From positions 40,925,503-40,989,502 of the forward strand of contig CP136065.1 of assembly GCA_032622095.1 (NCBI GenBank): a stretch of 64,000 nt of DNA. The letters are read 5' to 3'. Below the pieces are notes generated by a model. The model was not told the origin of the DNA and did no database searches. It saw nothing but the letters and a program-made list of their open reading frames with translations. A program made the translations under genes and the position numbers. The stretch is from Siphonodentalium dalli. Taxonomy: Eukaryota; Mollusca; Scaphopoda; Gadilida; Siphonodentaliidae. This document shows, piece after piece, positions 10,965 through 23,059 of this stretch; position 1 is the first letter of the stretch, and each line of letters begins with the position of its first letter.

Positions 10965-12900
10965 GTGAGAGTTGAAATATTTAATATGAGGCATGACCAT
11001 AATAGTTATATAAGCCATAGACCCACACAGCTAGATGTATAATGTAAGTCAAGGACCCACTCTACTATATTTGAAGAACATAGGGCCAGCCACCAATATG
11101 TTAGCCATGGGCCTATCCTACAATAGTTAGGTTTGGACCCAGGCACATATATAGTCACATGACCCATGTCCATACATATAGACTATGGGCGTAGGATATG
11201 TATAGTCCATGAACCAGCCCGCTTCATATAAGCCATTATATATTGGCATACACCATTTAATCGCGATGCTAGGCTGGTTATACCTGGTCCCCGAGGCCGC
11301 AATGGAGCGATGCCGTGTTATAGAAATACAATAGTATACTCTATGGCGATGGACCCAGCCCATTATACATGTATGGTATCTATGACCATGACCATGACAC
11401 TGTTACATGGTGCAAATACCCAACTGCCCACAGATAGACCATGTACTAAGATACCATAGACCAAGTCCGATGCACAATACATTAGTACACCATGGATTCG
11501 GGACCCTATATATGGTATTAACATATGGGACAGTTTCGTGACAGACAATATATATATATTGGACCTTTGCCACACATATGAATGTTAAGGATGGGGCCCT
11601 TATAAATAGATATACACATATGGCACTGTAGGTTGGCCATGGACACATACCCATACGTGTAGACCATGGACCAAGTCCGATATATGTATGCCAAATAGTA
11701 TTGCACACAGGCATAAGCAGGTGTTTGTCTCTATGTAGAATATGGACCCACCCCTTATACGTGATATATCTACACCAAAGACCCAAGCAAGTTTAAATAG
11801 TGCCAATATACAGGTGACTATAATGATGTATGCATTGGACACATGTGCCTATATGTAGGACATGGACACAGGTCCCTAAATAAAAGCTACGGAACCGGCG
11901 TTATTAGTCATTTCATAGATTCACATATATGCTGGTAGGCAATGGACTGATCCACATATATAGGAGACACATGGACCCCATGCCATACGGGTAAGTCGTG
12001 GACCAAAATGCCTGTGCGTGTATCCACGTCTCTATATGCATACCATGTACGTACATGTACGTCCGTTTTCAGCCATTCGACCAACGCCCTATAGGATGGA
12101 GGTCCCTAGGATAGGATAGGATAGGATATTTTATTTCAATATACACACATTAATGCATAATACATTTGACAAATATTACATTGTATATTTGAGGGGGTGG
12201 CATAGTCAGACTAGACTATCGATTGGCCGTGTGCACCACCATATCTTGGCTATGGACCCAGGCTCCTGTAGGTAGGAAATTGAGACGGGCCACTATGGAC
12301 AGCCCATGTATCCAGGCTGCTTTAGTTATGACCTTATCTAACAGTTATGACCTTATTACCAGACATTTATATGACATGAACCCATCCCATGAATGTACAT
12401 GTTACATGGCTATCTAGGTTATAACCACACCCACGCATATGCCATGGACCCATATGAACACCACATGTAGTGCAAATACATAGGTGCCTATAGTTATGAA
12501 CGCATGACATGACACCGAGTATATACGCTAACTCAATATAACCAGCCCTAAATAGTATATCATCGGTCCAGGCCCCTTTCTATGACATGGACACAGTAGT
12601 TAAGACACGTCATTGGATGCAGTCCCTTAGTAACTGTGTTGCTAATGGGACCATGGCTGCCCATGTAAATGGGAAATGGTCACCGTTTCCAGAGGGTAGT
12701 TCATGGTATCTCAGTCTGAAATATATAGGCCACGCTCATGAACGAGCTCCTATAGACTTGTAAATGACTCATGACCATGTATTGACATATATGTAGTTAT
12801 GGCATGGATAGGAAGGAAACACAGTTAGTTCCTACCGTATAGCAACTAGTATGCGGATGCTACCACACCGTGATAGTGTTCTGCACGGGTGCCATTGTCA
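10965..12900. repeat. second degenerate minisatellite
   Basis: Core words such as CCATGGACCCA, GGACCCAGGC and TATATAG recur roughly every 45-60 bp, all in one orientation, with heavy divergence. A LINE 3' end is inserted at 12107-12220. Open frames here have no recognised domain. Confidence 0.6.
12107..12220 (-). mobile_element. 5'-truncated CR1/L2-like LINE 3' end
   Basis: Read on the minus strand it ends with (TATCC)4, like the LINE at 18095-22180. Upstream of the tail it has ATGCCACCCCCTCAAATATA and an AATAAAATATCC junction, close to the 3' ends at 22057-22180 and 57597-57711. Only about 110 bp remain, so it is a severely truncated insertion inside the minisatellite. Confidence 0.7.
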
Positions 12901-13399
12901 AATGTAGTGCGAATATCCGATTCCATGGGGGTTCAGGTGGTATCGACATAAATGTTGGTCAATATTTGTACATGTCTCATTAAAATGTATTCCAACAATC
13001 GATTGTGGAAGAAACAATAATAAACTCAGGTATGTGATTCTGATAAAACTAACTGAATAGTCTGTCAGTTTAGAGAAGATTTGTCAATGGTAGGTGGTTA
13101 CCTAGCAACAATGAAACCTCAATACCAAGTTGCCACACGAGAATCACGCGAGCATGCATCAGAACACAACACAACAACATTTGGTTATGCATTATTGTCA
13201 ATATAAGCATAATATGGCATATTATGAAACAATTATATCATGCAAATTTCCCGAAACTCATACCATATTATGAAACAGTTATATCAGTTAAATTACCAGA
13301 AACTCATACATATTGTATGTTTTTCAAAGGTGGATATGTCCATAGGAACCATTACACCACCCGTGAGGTAACGAATGCGGCAACGTTACTGCCATGTTC

Positions 13400-14068
13400 A
13401 CACTAACTACAATTATAATAATTGTTTTCAATATATAAATATTGCATTACGTAGTTTAAATTGTTAAAACTACCATAATATCAGTTTTGTGTGCAGTTTT
13501 CGATGTCTGTTATGTCCCTAGCAACCGTTACCAGAAATATATAGTAATTTTTAAAGTCGAACCCACATTAACAATAACTATTGCAATTGTTTCACCATAA
13601 AATGATAATGACGTAGTTTATATTAGTTTGTCAAAACTACCATAATATCAGTCAGATCGGCATTTTTCGATTTCGGGTATGTCCCTAGCAACTGTTACCA
13701 CCCCTGTAAGTAATAACTATGGTAATTGTCCAGCCAGATCCACTCTAACAACAACTAATATCACCATAAAAATGCTGCATGACGTAGGTTAGATTGTTAA
13801 TACTGCCATAATATCAGTCATATTTGTATTTCTTCGATGTGGGATAGTTGCCTAGCAACCGTTGCCAAGGAGGGATCTGCCGCGATGTCTACACATCTGA
13901 AAATGATTAATAGTGTATAAGGAACATATGTGCCAAGTTTCATAGTGTTATCACCATTTGCACAATTGTTACGCCAAACGCCAGGACTATTATGTGGTAT
14001 TTTTGCCTTTCAGACACTCAAAGCCATGGCGTACGTTTTAGGGGGTAGTGTTATGTTTCCGGCTATAA
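13400..14068. repeat. right set of 165-bp units and right outer end
   Basis: Repeated blocks on the plus strand are CTACCATAATATCAGT, ACGTAGTTTA, GTCCCTAGCAACCGTTACC and TTCACCATAAAA. They are the inverse of the left set. The last unit leads into GTGCCAAGTTTCATAGTG and then TTTTAGGGGGTAGTGTTATG, the inverse of the left end at about 5028. Confidence 0.75.
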
Positions 14069-17000
14069 AATCTTAATGGTGGTGACGGTTCAGTATATCT
14101 TATCACTTTCCTTTTCTGAATTAACCACTGTTCTAGTATAATGGTTCATATTTTAGCTCATTGTCGTCTGAATATCTTTACTCGCCTTCTTTTGTTATGA
14201 AAATTTTCAATCACCGTGCGATTTATATGCTCTCTTCGGCAATAAATGTCATCACAATTATGGAATATCGACTGTTAGTAAGCTCTAATATCAATTACGC
14301 ATATATATCGACACCTGCTCCATGATGGACGGTGTGTGTGAAGATCGAGTCCATAAATTAGCCTACATATGACTGCATTCGCATATGGTCTAATGGAATT
14401 TCGTCAGAATTTGCACCATTACGAAAAATCATGATATCTCAAAAATGCTCAACTCGGATTCTAGGGGACTTTTACCAAGTTGTTCATAAACATGTTCTTA
14501 TTAATCCCTGAAAAATTCAGCTTTCCCCTATTTTTTGCCGTAGTGAAACCTAATGTGCCTGGACTATATGTTGGTTGGGGCTTCAGACTTGGGTATTCGT
14601 TCTTAAATTGGTTCACATTTTTTAGCATTTAAGTGTCTAAATTGTTTTCAGACAAAAACCCGCATATTTAGATAATTTAAATAATTTCCGCCAAATTTGT
14701 GAACTGAAATGGTCACCAGATGAAAAAATCTAAACTTAGGGGTTGTCATATCCAAGAGTTGGAAGAACCCGTTGTAAACTCGATGAAAACTCGAACCTAA
14801 CAGGGGGTGCAAATAGAAGTTCCTGAATGGTGTGCATTAAGAACTCTAGGTGAACACCCCCAACAGGGACCCTCTAGCCACGCCCCGGTAACTCATGATT
14901 CACACTTATTTAATGTTTCCATTCATTGTACAGTTCCGGGCCTATAATATCGAAGAACACAATGTAGCCTATACTACTAATGTGACATTAGAACATAAAA
15001 CACAAACAAACATACACGGTTTCCCCCTTGTACATGCACGCTCAGCCAAAATATGGTCCATGTGCCGGTCTGTCCGAATGATAATGAGGATATTTTCAAG
15101 CAGAAATGGTAAAAATGCGAAGTATATCATCCGCATCTTTTACATCCTAAAATCCGGTTTGGCGACATCTCATCGCATGATCGATCCGTGGCTTTGACAC
15201 CCGAAATTATGGCGGGTACGCACACTTGGTCGCGGATAGTATTTTTGGGAACCGCTCTGTAGCTATAGGTTAGACAATTTATGGTTAATTAAACATATAT
15301 ATTTCTATTGATACACGCATTATCCGCCATCAATTGTTGATTATTAATTTCAAACGAACTACCTAACGTCAAAAAGTGTCTACTATTTATGATAGAATCA
15401 GAAATAAGCCGGAATTTCCATTAAATTTATCGGGGTGAGAGCCACCTATGGTAGCTATCCCATTGAGGGAACATTCCGCTTTACGAAATTATGTTTTGAA
15501 TAGTGGCTATCACCATTCAACTGGGAGATGTATAGATTCATCTGATGGAAGATATGTTCATTTATCAAACCGCATGGCCTGGTTTGGTGATACCTTCCGG
15601 GTTGGCCATACCACGTACACGAGGTGATATTGTCTGCGACTGTTTCAGAAAACGTCTAACAAAAATATCAGCCCTATACATTGACTGATTTTAATCCGTT
15701 TACATGCATAACAATTAGTCGCAATAATTCGGTGAGCGCTCACCCTCGCTCATCGGTCGGTGACACACACGGGAACTGATGATATTGTGGAGAAATTCGG
15801 GTATGACCCAAATAGTGGAGATGAATAGGTCGTTACCACCGAGGCCGGCAACATCATCTGATAATATGTATGGACTTTTGAGTGAGATAACCAGTCTCAG
15901 AGCCAAGGAATTCAGTCACATAATGTGCTCGGGCGAGGCCCTCGAACAATATGTGGCAGAATTTCTAAGCTCCTCATGGGTTATCCCTCACATAAAGCAT
16001 ACCGGATAACAAACTCCAGGAAGAGTTATCTCCCATCGCTCCGCTGAGATATCACTGCCATAAGGAAATTTGGTAAGGATTTCTTACGTGTTCTTAGTTC
16101 TTATGTTTTAGGATTAAAATTGTCTATGTCTTGTTCAGTCTATATTGTTCTTATCTATACCGAAAGAATTGCCAGTATTGCAAACTGTTGGTGATCAAAA
16201 TAAGATAATAGGTGACTAAAGATAGTTCCGATGATATGTAAAATTAGATGCATCGGTCCGCAAAGTACCATCCTTGTGGCAGTGCTATATCGCAGTGCTA
16301 ACGTAGAGGGCGCTGCATGGAGTTTGACCGGATAAAAGCCGTCGTGTCACGCAGTCATTTACTTACATCACTGGCAGTGATTTTGATAAACAAAATTATA
16401 TTCTGAGTAAGATTGCATTTACTTCGAGAAAATATCAATGTACTGTATAAAACTGACAGTAGTCACAATTAATATTACTCAGGGAAACTGGTATCTATAA
16501 CAAGCCATATAATATCCATCGAAAAAACATCTGGACTGGATATACGGTCTGTCATAGTGGATAGAAAGTGGTCTGTAAATGGGATGTTGTACAAATTGTA
16601 CTTGGGAGTGATAATTTCTCCAGTTGAACGTTTTATTATTCAAACAATGAGATCAATTGTGAAATGGATTATCCTCTTCGGCCTAAGTGGCATAGATCCA
16701 TTAATCCGCTGTTCTGGGATCTGATTTGTTTCGCTCGAATCATATCACCACGATGTGTGACAGCAACGATTACCTACCCACCCTTTGTCTGTCTCATTCA
16801 TGCATTTCAGTTAATTATTGGATTGGGGGCTTTGTTTAGCTGTTAGAGCTATTGTTTATTTATTGCTCCGGTTTTTTCCACGTCTATTTAAATCGCTGGT
16901 ACCTATCTAAAGAACAATTAGTTGAACATGGTCACGAATATTTGTTGGCGGTGCTTGCCAGAATAACATGATACATCTGGTCAGAGGCGACGAATCCGAA

Positions 17001-17250
17001 GAGTATAGCTGAAATGTGCTACCACAGTTTACATCAATTACGGATACGGGTTTTATCCATTATACTATTTTATCACATAATTTGGCCATAAAAGCAGTTT
17101 CATAATTATCGGTAATAGACACGTTTAATATCAGCGCGTGCGATGACGTCACGGCGTTCTTCAAATAACTTGCGATCGCTGTAGTTTATGATTGTTGTTT
17201 TCGATGAATATTTCGCGTTGCTTCGGGTTTATTTGATCATGTGATAAAAG
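14069..17250. other. no gene seen
   Basis: No supported gene. A CCCTCTAGCCACGCCCC word at 14870-14886 resembles the right end of the element at 59411-59722 and may be a remnant of it. A perfect 14-bp palindrome GGTGAGCGCTCACC lies at 15731-15744. Confidence 0.4.
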
Positions 17251-17253
17251 ATA

Positions 17254-17396
17254 TCTCACACTCGTCCTATTGTATACGTAATTTATCAACCTCGTCCTCA
17301 AAATTCTATTTGAGCCTAGGTAAAAAACCTCGGCTCAAATCGAATTTAGTGAACTCGGTTGATAAATTCCGTATAAAATAGAAACTCATGTGAGAT
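17254..17396. mobile_element. palindromic MITE-like foldback
   Basis: The two halves (17254-17322 and 17329-17396) pair almost throughout. The inner stem is TTTGAGCCTAGGT against ACCTCGGCTCAAA, the next stem AATTTATCAACC against GGTTGATAAATT, and the outer stem is TCTCACA against TGTGAGA. The loop is about 6 nt of A. It has no coding capacity. Target duplication is not clear. Confidence 0.7.
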
Positions 17397-17962
17397 CCTC
17401 TATATAACATACTGCCAACTTTTGAATCTATTCCGCCTCCAACACGACTGCAAAAACCACACAAAAGAGCACCAAATTGAACGTATTTTATTCTTTAAAA
17501 TGTATCCCTGGAGAGCATAGCCCAGGACCCCATGGGGTACTTGGTTACAAGCAACCAAATATTTTCAATAGACCTCAGTGTTAACGTACGACTTCATTGC
17601 CGCTAGCATATATAGCCAAGGGTCATAAGACCCCTATGTGCATGTAGTCTGTCACCAGTGCAGCACAATGTCATAAATAAAATAGTCATCACCATACTTA
17701 TTCCCTTTCAAATTTCAGCGCTTTAGTAACTACCGTCAGTTCCGCAGTAAAATCACATGTGTGAAAATCAGCCCACCCCATGTTTAGTGTCAAGCCTCAT
17801 TCAGGCATAAATCGAGGGAAATTCTAATTACTTTCCACATGTCACAAAACCTTATGCTCCATATTATTTTGTTATGTAATATTTTCTCAAACATAATAAA
17901 CCAATCAGCTGCCACTGTATTTTTGTATCTGACTCGAGTTTCCCTACACAAATGCCAAGGGG

Positions 17963-18003
17963 CATAATTATGCTTTATATCATGCTTTATATCATGCTTT
18001 ATA
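17963..18003. repeat. short tandem repeat
   Basis: Three copies of a 15-bp unit around ATCATGCTTTATAT lie shortly upstream of the LINE inserted at about 18095. Confidence 0.7.
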
Positions 18004-18094
18004 CAACAAGTCGACATTCGCAATGTAGAATGGTCATATCTATACACAACGTGGTCGCGCGGGGGTCTATATTAGAGAAATAGTTCGCTCCTTA

Positions 18095-18331
18095 CAGATC
18101 TCCATAATTTGCGTTAAGGCTTCTGCAATTCAGGTCAAAGATAGAGAATTTTATATTATTAGAGAGCACTTTTTTACCCTGTGTAGGCGAGAAATATTGA
18201 CATGTATTTTGGTTCCATAGTTGGATGCTGTCTGGATCGAATTCATCTACTTTTATTTGAGACCATTTTGCAGCGAAATCGTGTGCATGTGTATCCCCAA
18301 CCTCACTCAAGGTTATGCTATTTGCAGACAT
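18095..18331 (-). CDS. inverted N-terminal piece of the CR1/L2-like LINE ORF2
   Basis: Minus-strand frame from ATG at 18331 with an in-frame stop 15 nt upstream. The last part reads IFDLNCRSLNANYGDL, the typical first strand of an APE-type endonuclease in non-LTR retrotransposons. It breaks off at 18095 (TAA follows at 18092). The continuation of the domain, starting QTEENLFDVIALTE, is on the plus strand from 18551. The two pieces therefore meet in the protein but lie head-to-head in the DNA. This is what a 5' inversion by twin priming produces. The 220 bp between 18332 and 18550 would be the inverted 5' leader. Confidence 0.75.
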
Positions 18332-18550
18332 AGTTGAACATTTCTACATTGTTGTAATGTGCGCCCTTGGGTGTCGTCATATGGTTATGTCGTGGTGCGG
18401 AAGATCTGTACATGTGCGTGGAAACTAATACGAATATCATTTTACTATTATAAATTCAAATTTTGGTGGGATTATATCAATAAATAGTTTATCCGTGAAA
18501 TGATGATGAAAGTGTAAGTATAGCATACACGGTATCAATATATTTGTGAT

Positions 18551-21409
18551 TTGCAAACAGAAGAAAATTTGTTTGATGTTATCGCCCTAACAGAAATATT
18601 CAAAGTGCATAGTCCCTCAGATTTTTCACTTGCAGGATATCACCCCTTAGAATTCAAATTTCGACCTGACGGCGACGATGGTAGAGGTGGTATTGGTATC
18701 TATATAAAGGAGAATCTCCAATATAAACCCAGACCAGATTTGACAATATTTATACCACACGTAATAGAAACATTATTTATAGAAATAAACCGAGGGGCGA
18801 ACGATAACTATATAATAGGATGTATTTATAGACCGAACACCGCACCAAAGGCGGACTTGGACAAATTTATGTTGAAATTCGATAATATATTAGAACAATT
18901 GAACAATGCCAAATCTTACATAATAGGAGACCTCAACATCGACCTATTAAACTTCGACACGCATCAAAAAACTAACGGTTTCATAAACAATGTCTTCAGT
19001 AGAGGATTCGTGCCCATGATAACTAAACCTACAAGAATGACTGAACACTCTGCTACCCTAATAGATCACATATATACCAACAAATTACAAGACGGTCACC
19101 AAACAGGGATAATCACCTGCGACATCTCAGATCATTTCGGCATATTCCTCTCCGAATCAAACAAACACAAACCCTTAAACCCTTCTCATAAAAAAGTCAC
19201 GTGCAGGAACTACAGCCCAAATAATGTAAAAATCTTCAAAAACTTGTTAAAATCATGTAAATTCGACTCAGTTCTCAGCTGTAACTCCCCCAATAAAGCA
19301 TATGGTTTGTTTTTAGACATATATATGAACGCGCATGATCTAGCTTTTCCACTAATATCACGAAATGTACCCAAAAAGTATATAAAGCGCGAACCATGGA
19401 TGACACGAGGACTAATCATATCATCCATTACTAAGCACGAGTTATACACTAATAAACTGAAGGTACCGTCAGAAAGAAATAAAATGGCATATTTAAATTA
19501 TCGTCAACTATATAATAAAATAATAAGGAAATGTAAGAATAACTATTATTGCGATAGTCTAGAAAAAAATAAAAATGATATAAAAAACACATGGAAAATT
19601 CTTAAAAACGCCATCAATAAAACTCAAAAATCATGCAACTACCCTCAGAGTTTTAAAGATAACGATACAGAGCTATCTGACCCAAACATAATAGCCGAAA
19701 AATTCAATGACTACTTTTCAACAATCGGACGACACACCAGCGACTCAATACACACAGAAAATGGTGCAAATTTCACTGATTACCTTCTAAATAGGCAAAC
19801 AAAAGAATTCGAAATTGAACCTACATCGATACAGGAAATAGTATTGACTTGTTATACTATGAAAGGAAAAATGAGCAAAGATTACAACGGAATATCGACC
19901 GCGCTTATGAAAGAGAGTATCTTCATAATAGCCCCACCACTTAAACATATATTTAATTTATGGTTTGAACAGGGAATATTCCCAATGAAAATGAAAATTT
20001 CCAAAGTAATCCCCATTCCTAAAATAAATAACTCTAAGGAAATAACAAACTATCGTCCAATTAGTATCCTACCATCTTTCTCTAAACTGCTTGAAAAAAT
20101 AATGCAAAAACGACTAGTAGATTTTCTAAATGAACACGAAATCTTAAATAAACACCAATATGGATTTAGACCAAATCACTCAACATTTCATCCGATAATG
20201 CACCTTCTAGATCATCTCGTTAAAAATAACGATATACCGACACGGGATTCCACCTTAGCCATATTTATCGATTTATCAAAAGCATTCGATACGATCGACC
20301 ACAACATATTAATATCGAAACTTGACCACTATGGCATCAGGGGTGTAGCGATGTCATGGTTCCATAGTTATCTGAATGATAGGAGGCAATACGTTGAATA
20401 TAGTGGGAGTACCTCTAGCCTAATGAATACATCCTGTGGGGTCCCCCAAGGCTCAATTTTAGGACCGATAATTGTTTTAATATACGTGAACGACATGGTA
20501 AATTCCACAACAATGGACATTTTATCGTATGCCGACGACACCACACTGTTCACAAGCGGTAAAGATGGTGAACTAGTATACAGTTATGCCAACAATGAAT
20601 TAGCCAATGTATCCGATTGGTGCTGCTGTAACAAACTTTCAATAAATATTAATAAAAGCAATTATATGCTTTTACACCCACAAAACAATGACAAAAAATG
20701 GAATACTTCGAAATTAAAGCTGAATAACATTGAACTAAACCGAATAGGGAATCTTGGGCGTGAATCCTCGACAAAATTTTTAGGCATCCACATTGATGAG
20801 AACTTGACATTCAATAAGCACATATCAGTAATCTGCTCGAAAATATCACATGCAATCTACTGCTTGAATAAGGTGAAACATTTTTTCCCAAGTAAAGCAT
20901 TGAACACATTGTACTATGCACTGATTCAAAGTCACTTAGTTTATGGTATCCAAATATGGGGTCATGTTCCGGAAGTCAAGAGAATATTCCTATTACAAAA
21001 ACGAGCATTGCGTATAATATGCAATAAGAAGTACAGGAGTCACACAGATCCACTCTTTAAAAAAGAGAATATCTTGAAAATACATGACTTACACACTCTA
21101 AATTCCTCAATTTCCATGCATGACTGGTGTTATAACCGCCTGCCCGCGTCTTTTGGAACCATGTACAACAAACGAGCAAAATCAACCCCAAGACACCCGA
21201 ATCCCGTACTGTTAGAACTCCCTAGAACCAAGTGGTCAGCAAAACTACCACACCACGCCTTCCCAACAACATGGAACAATATGGAAAAAGACCATACTGC
21301 TTGCCAAAGCAGGCACACATTGAAGAAGCGCTTACACATAGCCATGCTGAAAAATTACTCCGAAAATGTACGCTGTAAAAACAAAGGATGTCCCGATTGT
21401 GCTCAATAA
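18551..21409 (+). CDS. CR1/L2-like LINE ORF2 (endonuclease-reverse transcriptase), N-terminus displaced
   Basis: The product would nick target DNA and copy the element RNA at the nick. Counting from 18551, endonuclease motifs are LTE (residues about 13-15), GDLNID (126-131), a SATLIDHIY block (167-175) and SDH (193-195). The RT domain follows: motif A FIDLSKAFD with catalytic Asp at 574, then CGVPQGSILGP, then YADD at 660-663, with both catalytic Asp present. The C-terminal part has HLVYGIQIWG and LQKRALRIIC, usual for CR1/L2/jockey-type elements, and ends CPDCAQ. There is no ATG at the start; the frame is open from 18524, after a TAG at 18521. The N-terminus lies inverted at 18095-18331. Apart from that break the frame is intact for 952 codons, so the copy is fairly recent. 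Clade placement is by motif style and microsatellite tail only. Confidence 0.92.
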   Translation: MQTEENLFDVIALTEIFKVHSPSDFSLAGYHPLEFKFRPDGDDGRGGIGIYIKENLQYKPRPDLTIFIPHVIETLFIEINRGANDNYIIGCIYRPNTAPKADLDKFMLKFDNILEQLNNAKSYIIGDLNIDLLNFDTHQKTNGFINNVFSRGFVPMITKPTRMTEHSATLIDHIYTNKLQDGHQTGIITCDISDHFGIFLSESNKHKPLNPSHKKVTCRNYSPNNVKIFKNLLKSCKFDSVLSCNSPNKAYGLFLDIYMNAHDLAFPLISRNVPKKYIKREPWMTRGLIISSITKHELYTNKLKVPSERNKMAYLNYRQLYNKIIRKCKNNYYCDSLEKNKNDIKNTWKILKNAINKTQKSCNYPQSFKDNDTELSDPNIIAEKFNDYFSTIGRHTSDSIHTENGANFTDYLLNRQTKEFEIEPTSIQEIVLTCYTMKGKMSKDYNGISTALMKESIFIIAPPLKHIFNLWFEQGIFPMKMKISKVIPIPKINNSKEITNYRPISILPSFSKLLEKIMQKRLVDFLNEHEILNKHQYGFRPNHSTFHPIMHLLDHLVKNNDIPTRDSTLAIFIDLSKAFDTIDHNILISKLDHYGIRGVAMSWFHSYLNDRRQYVEYSGSTSSLMNTSCGVPQGSILGPIIVLIYVNDMVNSTTMDILSYADDTTLFTSGKDGELVYSYANNELANVSDWCCCNKLSININKSNYMLLHPQNNDKKWNTSKLKLNNIELNRIGNLGRESSTKFLGIHIDENLTFNKHISVICSKISHAIYCLNKVKHFFPSKALNTLYYALIQSHLVYGIQIWGHVPEVKRIFLLQKRALRIICNKKYRSHTDPLFKKENILKIHDLHTLNSSISMHDWCYNRLPASFGTMYNKRAKSTPRHPNPVLLELPRTKWSAKLPHHAFPTTWNNMEKDHTACQSRHTLKKRLHIAMLKNYSENVRCKNKGCPDCAQ

Positions 21410-22180
21410 ACTACACGGATAATCATAGTCATACTCGTTGTAGTTGTATAATCATAATACTATTCAAATAAGTTTCTTCTCAGCTGCATGTGGACACACG
21501 TCGCATTCTCGTTCCTAACATGCCCATATATACTGCCACACATCATAAATGTTACCGTACATTATCATGATTTATCTAACGGGACTATTACCATATACAC
21601 CACCAGATATACATAAACAGATATATATATATGTAATATTGATAATTTGAATTATCCCAAAACCTCACTCAACAAAGAGACTTTCCGACGATCCATATAG
21701 ATTCTCATTCTGTTTACCTATATACAGATGGCGGTATCTCTCGCCTGAACCGTTGTAGCAACAGAAAACAAAATATTTTGTTCCTAATATATACCCATGG
21801 AACTGGAACTGGAACTGAAACTGTTAATATGTTTTAGATAATTTGAACAGTTCAAAAAATTCCTATGGAAAGATAGTACATCTTCGATCTGATAAATCGT
21901 CTGGATTGGCTCACAACCACGACAATACTCATTTGTGATATGCCCTAAGTACTAGATTCTAAAAAGTTTTATATATGACTATAGTCTGTACAAGTGCGTG
22001 GATCTGAAATACAAGCATCTATGCTATTACGTATAGTTATACTTGTTTTAGGGGATAGCAGGAAGACAGCCCGATAGGGCTAAGCTACCCCCGACAATAC
22101 ACTGTTATAATTTATTATGTATTACTGCCACTGTATCATTCGTGTGTATTGTAAATAAACTATCCTATCCTATCCTATCC
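21410..22180 (+). other. 3' untranslated region and tail of the LINE
   Basis: No frame. It contains the GGAAGACAGCC module (22060-22070), a GTAAATAAAC word just before the tail, and (TATCC)4. These are probably the features recognised by the element's own RT for priming, by analogy with CR1/L2. Confidence 0.7.
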
Positions 22181-23055
22181 ACCAACAATAACAAAACCTG
22201 CATAGTGCTTATAAACCATACAGTCCATTTCCTAGTCTGTAGAGCGTACTGCCCATGTGCATACCATGGGGTATCTATCACATTGAAACATTCGAGACCC
22301 CAGTAATAAAATTACTGTTCTTCTGGAAACAGAAATGAAATTAAGTCAAAAATATCTTTAAATGCATATGTAATTCCGTCGTCAATATATATTAGGTATA
22401 TATACCATGTTATGTACAGCAATAAACAGATATTTTATCATGCTTGCGTACATCGACGTTTATTTACGCACAAAGTTGTACAGCGTTGTATTGTGTCTAT
22501 AGTGATCACGGCAAACTCCACCTTCAATTTTCCACTCACACTAGCCGAGTCAAGGTGGGTGGTTTTGTTGTGAGTCAAAGACTATTTTTTCCAGAAAAAA
22601 AACATTCAAAACGTCTCATTTGTCGGAATTTTTCATCTGTATAAATGTAAAAAAAAAACATTTAAGTCCGTTAATAGACTCGCGAATGGACATGTGTCAA
22701 CTTAATTTGCCTCGGCCTGCGGCCTCGACCATCTAGTTTACGAATGCCCAGTAGCTCGTCCATTAACACTGACATCACATGTACTCTATTCGGTAATTTA
22801 ATATTCTAATATTCCGTACCGCCAACTGTATTCAGTAGTTGTATAGCCCGCTCAATTGCCACCTTCGTGACGTCCACCAATCGAGTATTTAGTACCCAGG
22901 GGCAGAAACCTACGTCACAAATGAAGGCTCTAACACAAAGCGGTTTTGTTTTTTAATTTATTTAAAACATATATAAACGTGAGTCTGATGGGTTAACTAG
23001 TACAAACCAAATTCATTGCATTTACTACCAATGACTCTCACACTGGAGCGCTAGT
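22181..23055. other. no gene seen
   Basis: AT-rich sequence between two LINE insertions. No bounded element was recognised. Confidence 0.4.
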
Positions 23056-23059
23056 GCTA

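Larger units (their letters stand above)
5018..14068. mobile_element. about 9-kb composite with inverted outer ends
   Basis: The left end reads AAACATAACCCTACCCCCTA and the right end, reverse-complemented, reads AAACATAACACTACCCCCTA. The inverted match continues inward through a GTGATAA...ATGAAACTTGGCACAT block and a GGTTGCTAGGCAAC block. Inside the ends are tandem units of about 165 bp (10484-10960 on the left half, 13400-13880 on the right half, opposite orientation). A separate 5.25-kb foldback (5236-10483) sits inside the first left unit, and a degenerate minisatellite fills 10965-12900. No transposase or other coding frame was found. TIRs plus a core of about 160-bp tandem units recall the non-autonomous pearl-type elements of bivalves, but that assignment is inference. 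Confidence 0.7.
18095..22180 (+). mobile_element. CR1/L2-like LINE with 5' inversion
   Basis: The full insertion is: inverted 5' part (18095-18550), ORF2 body (18551-21409), 3' untranslated region, and a (TATCC)4 tail at 22161-22180. A short microsatellite tail rather than poly-A fits the CR1/L2 group. The module GCAGGAAGACAGCC in the 3' region (22057-22070) recurs in another 3' end at 57599-57612. I could not find a convincing target duplication; flanks are AGTTCGCTCC on the left and ACCAACAATA on the right. Confidence 0.8.

Noticed and set aside
15731-15744. 14-bp perfect palindrome GGTGAGCGCTCACC
   Set aside because: Short and isolated; may be chance.
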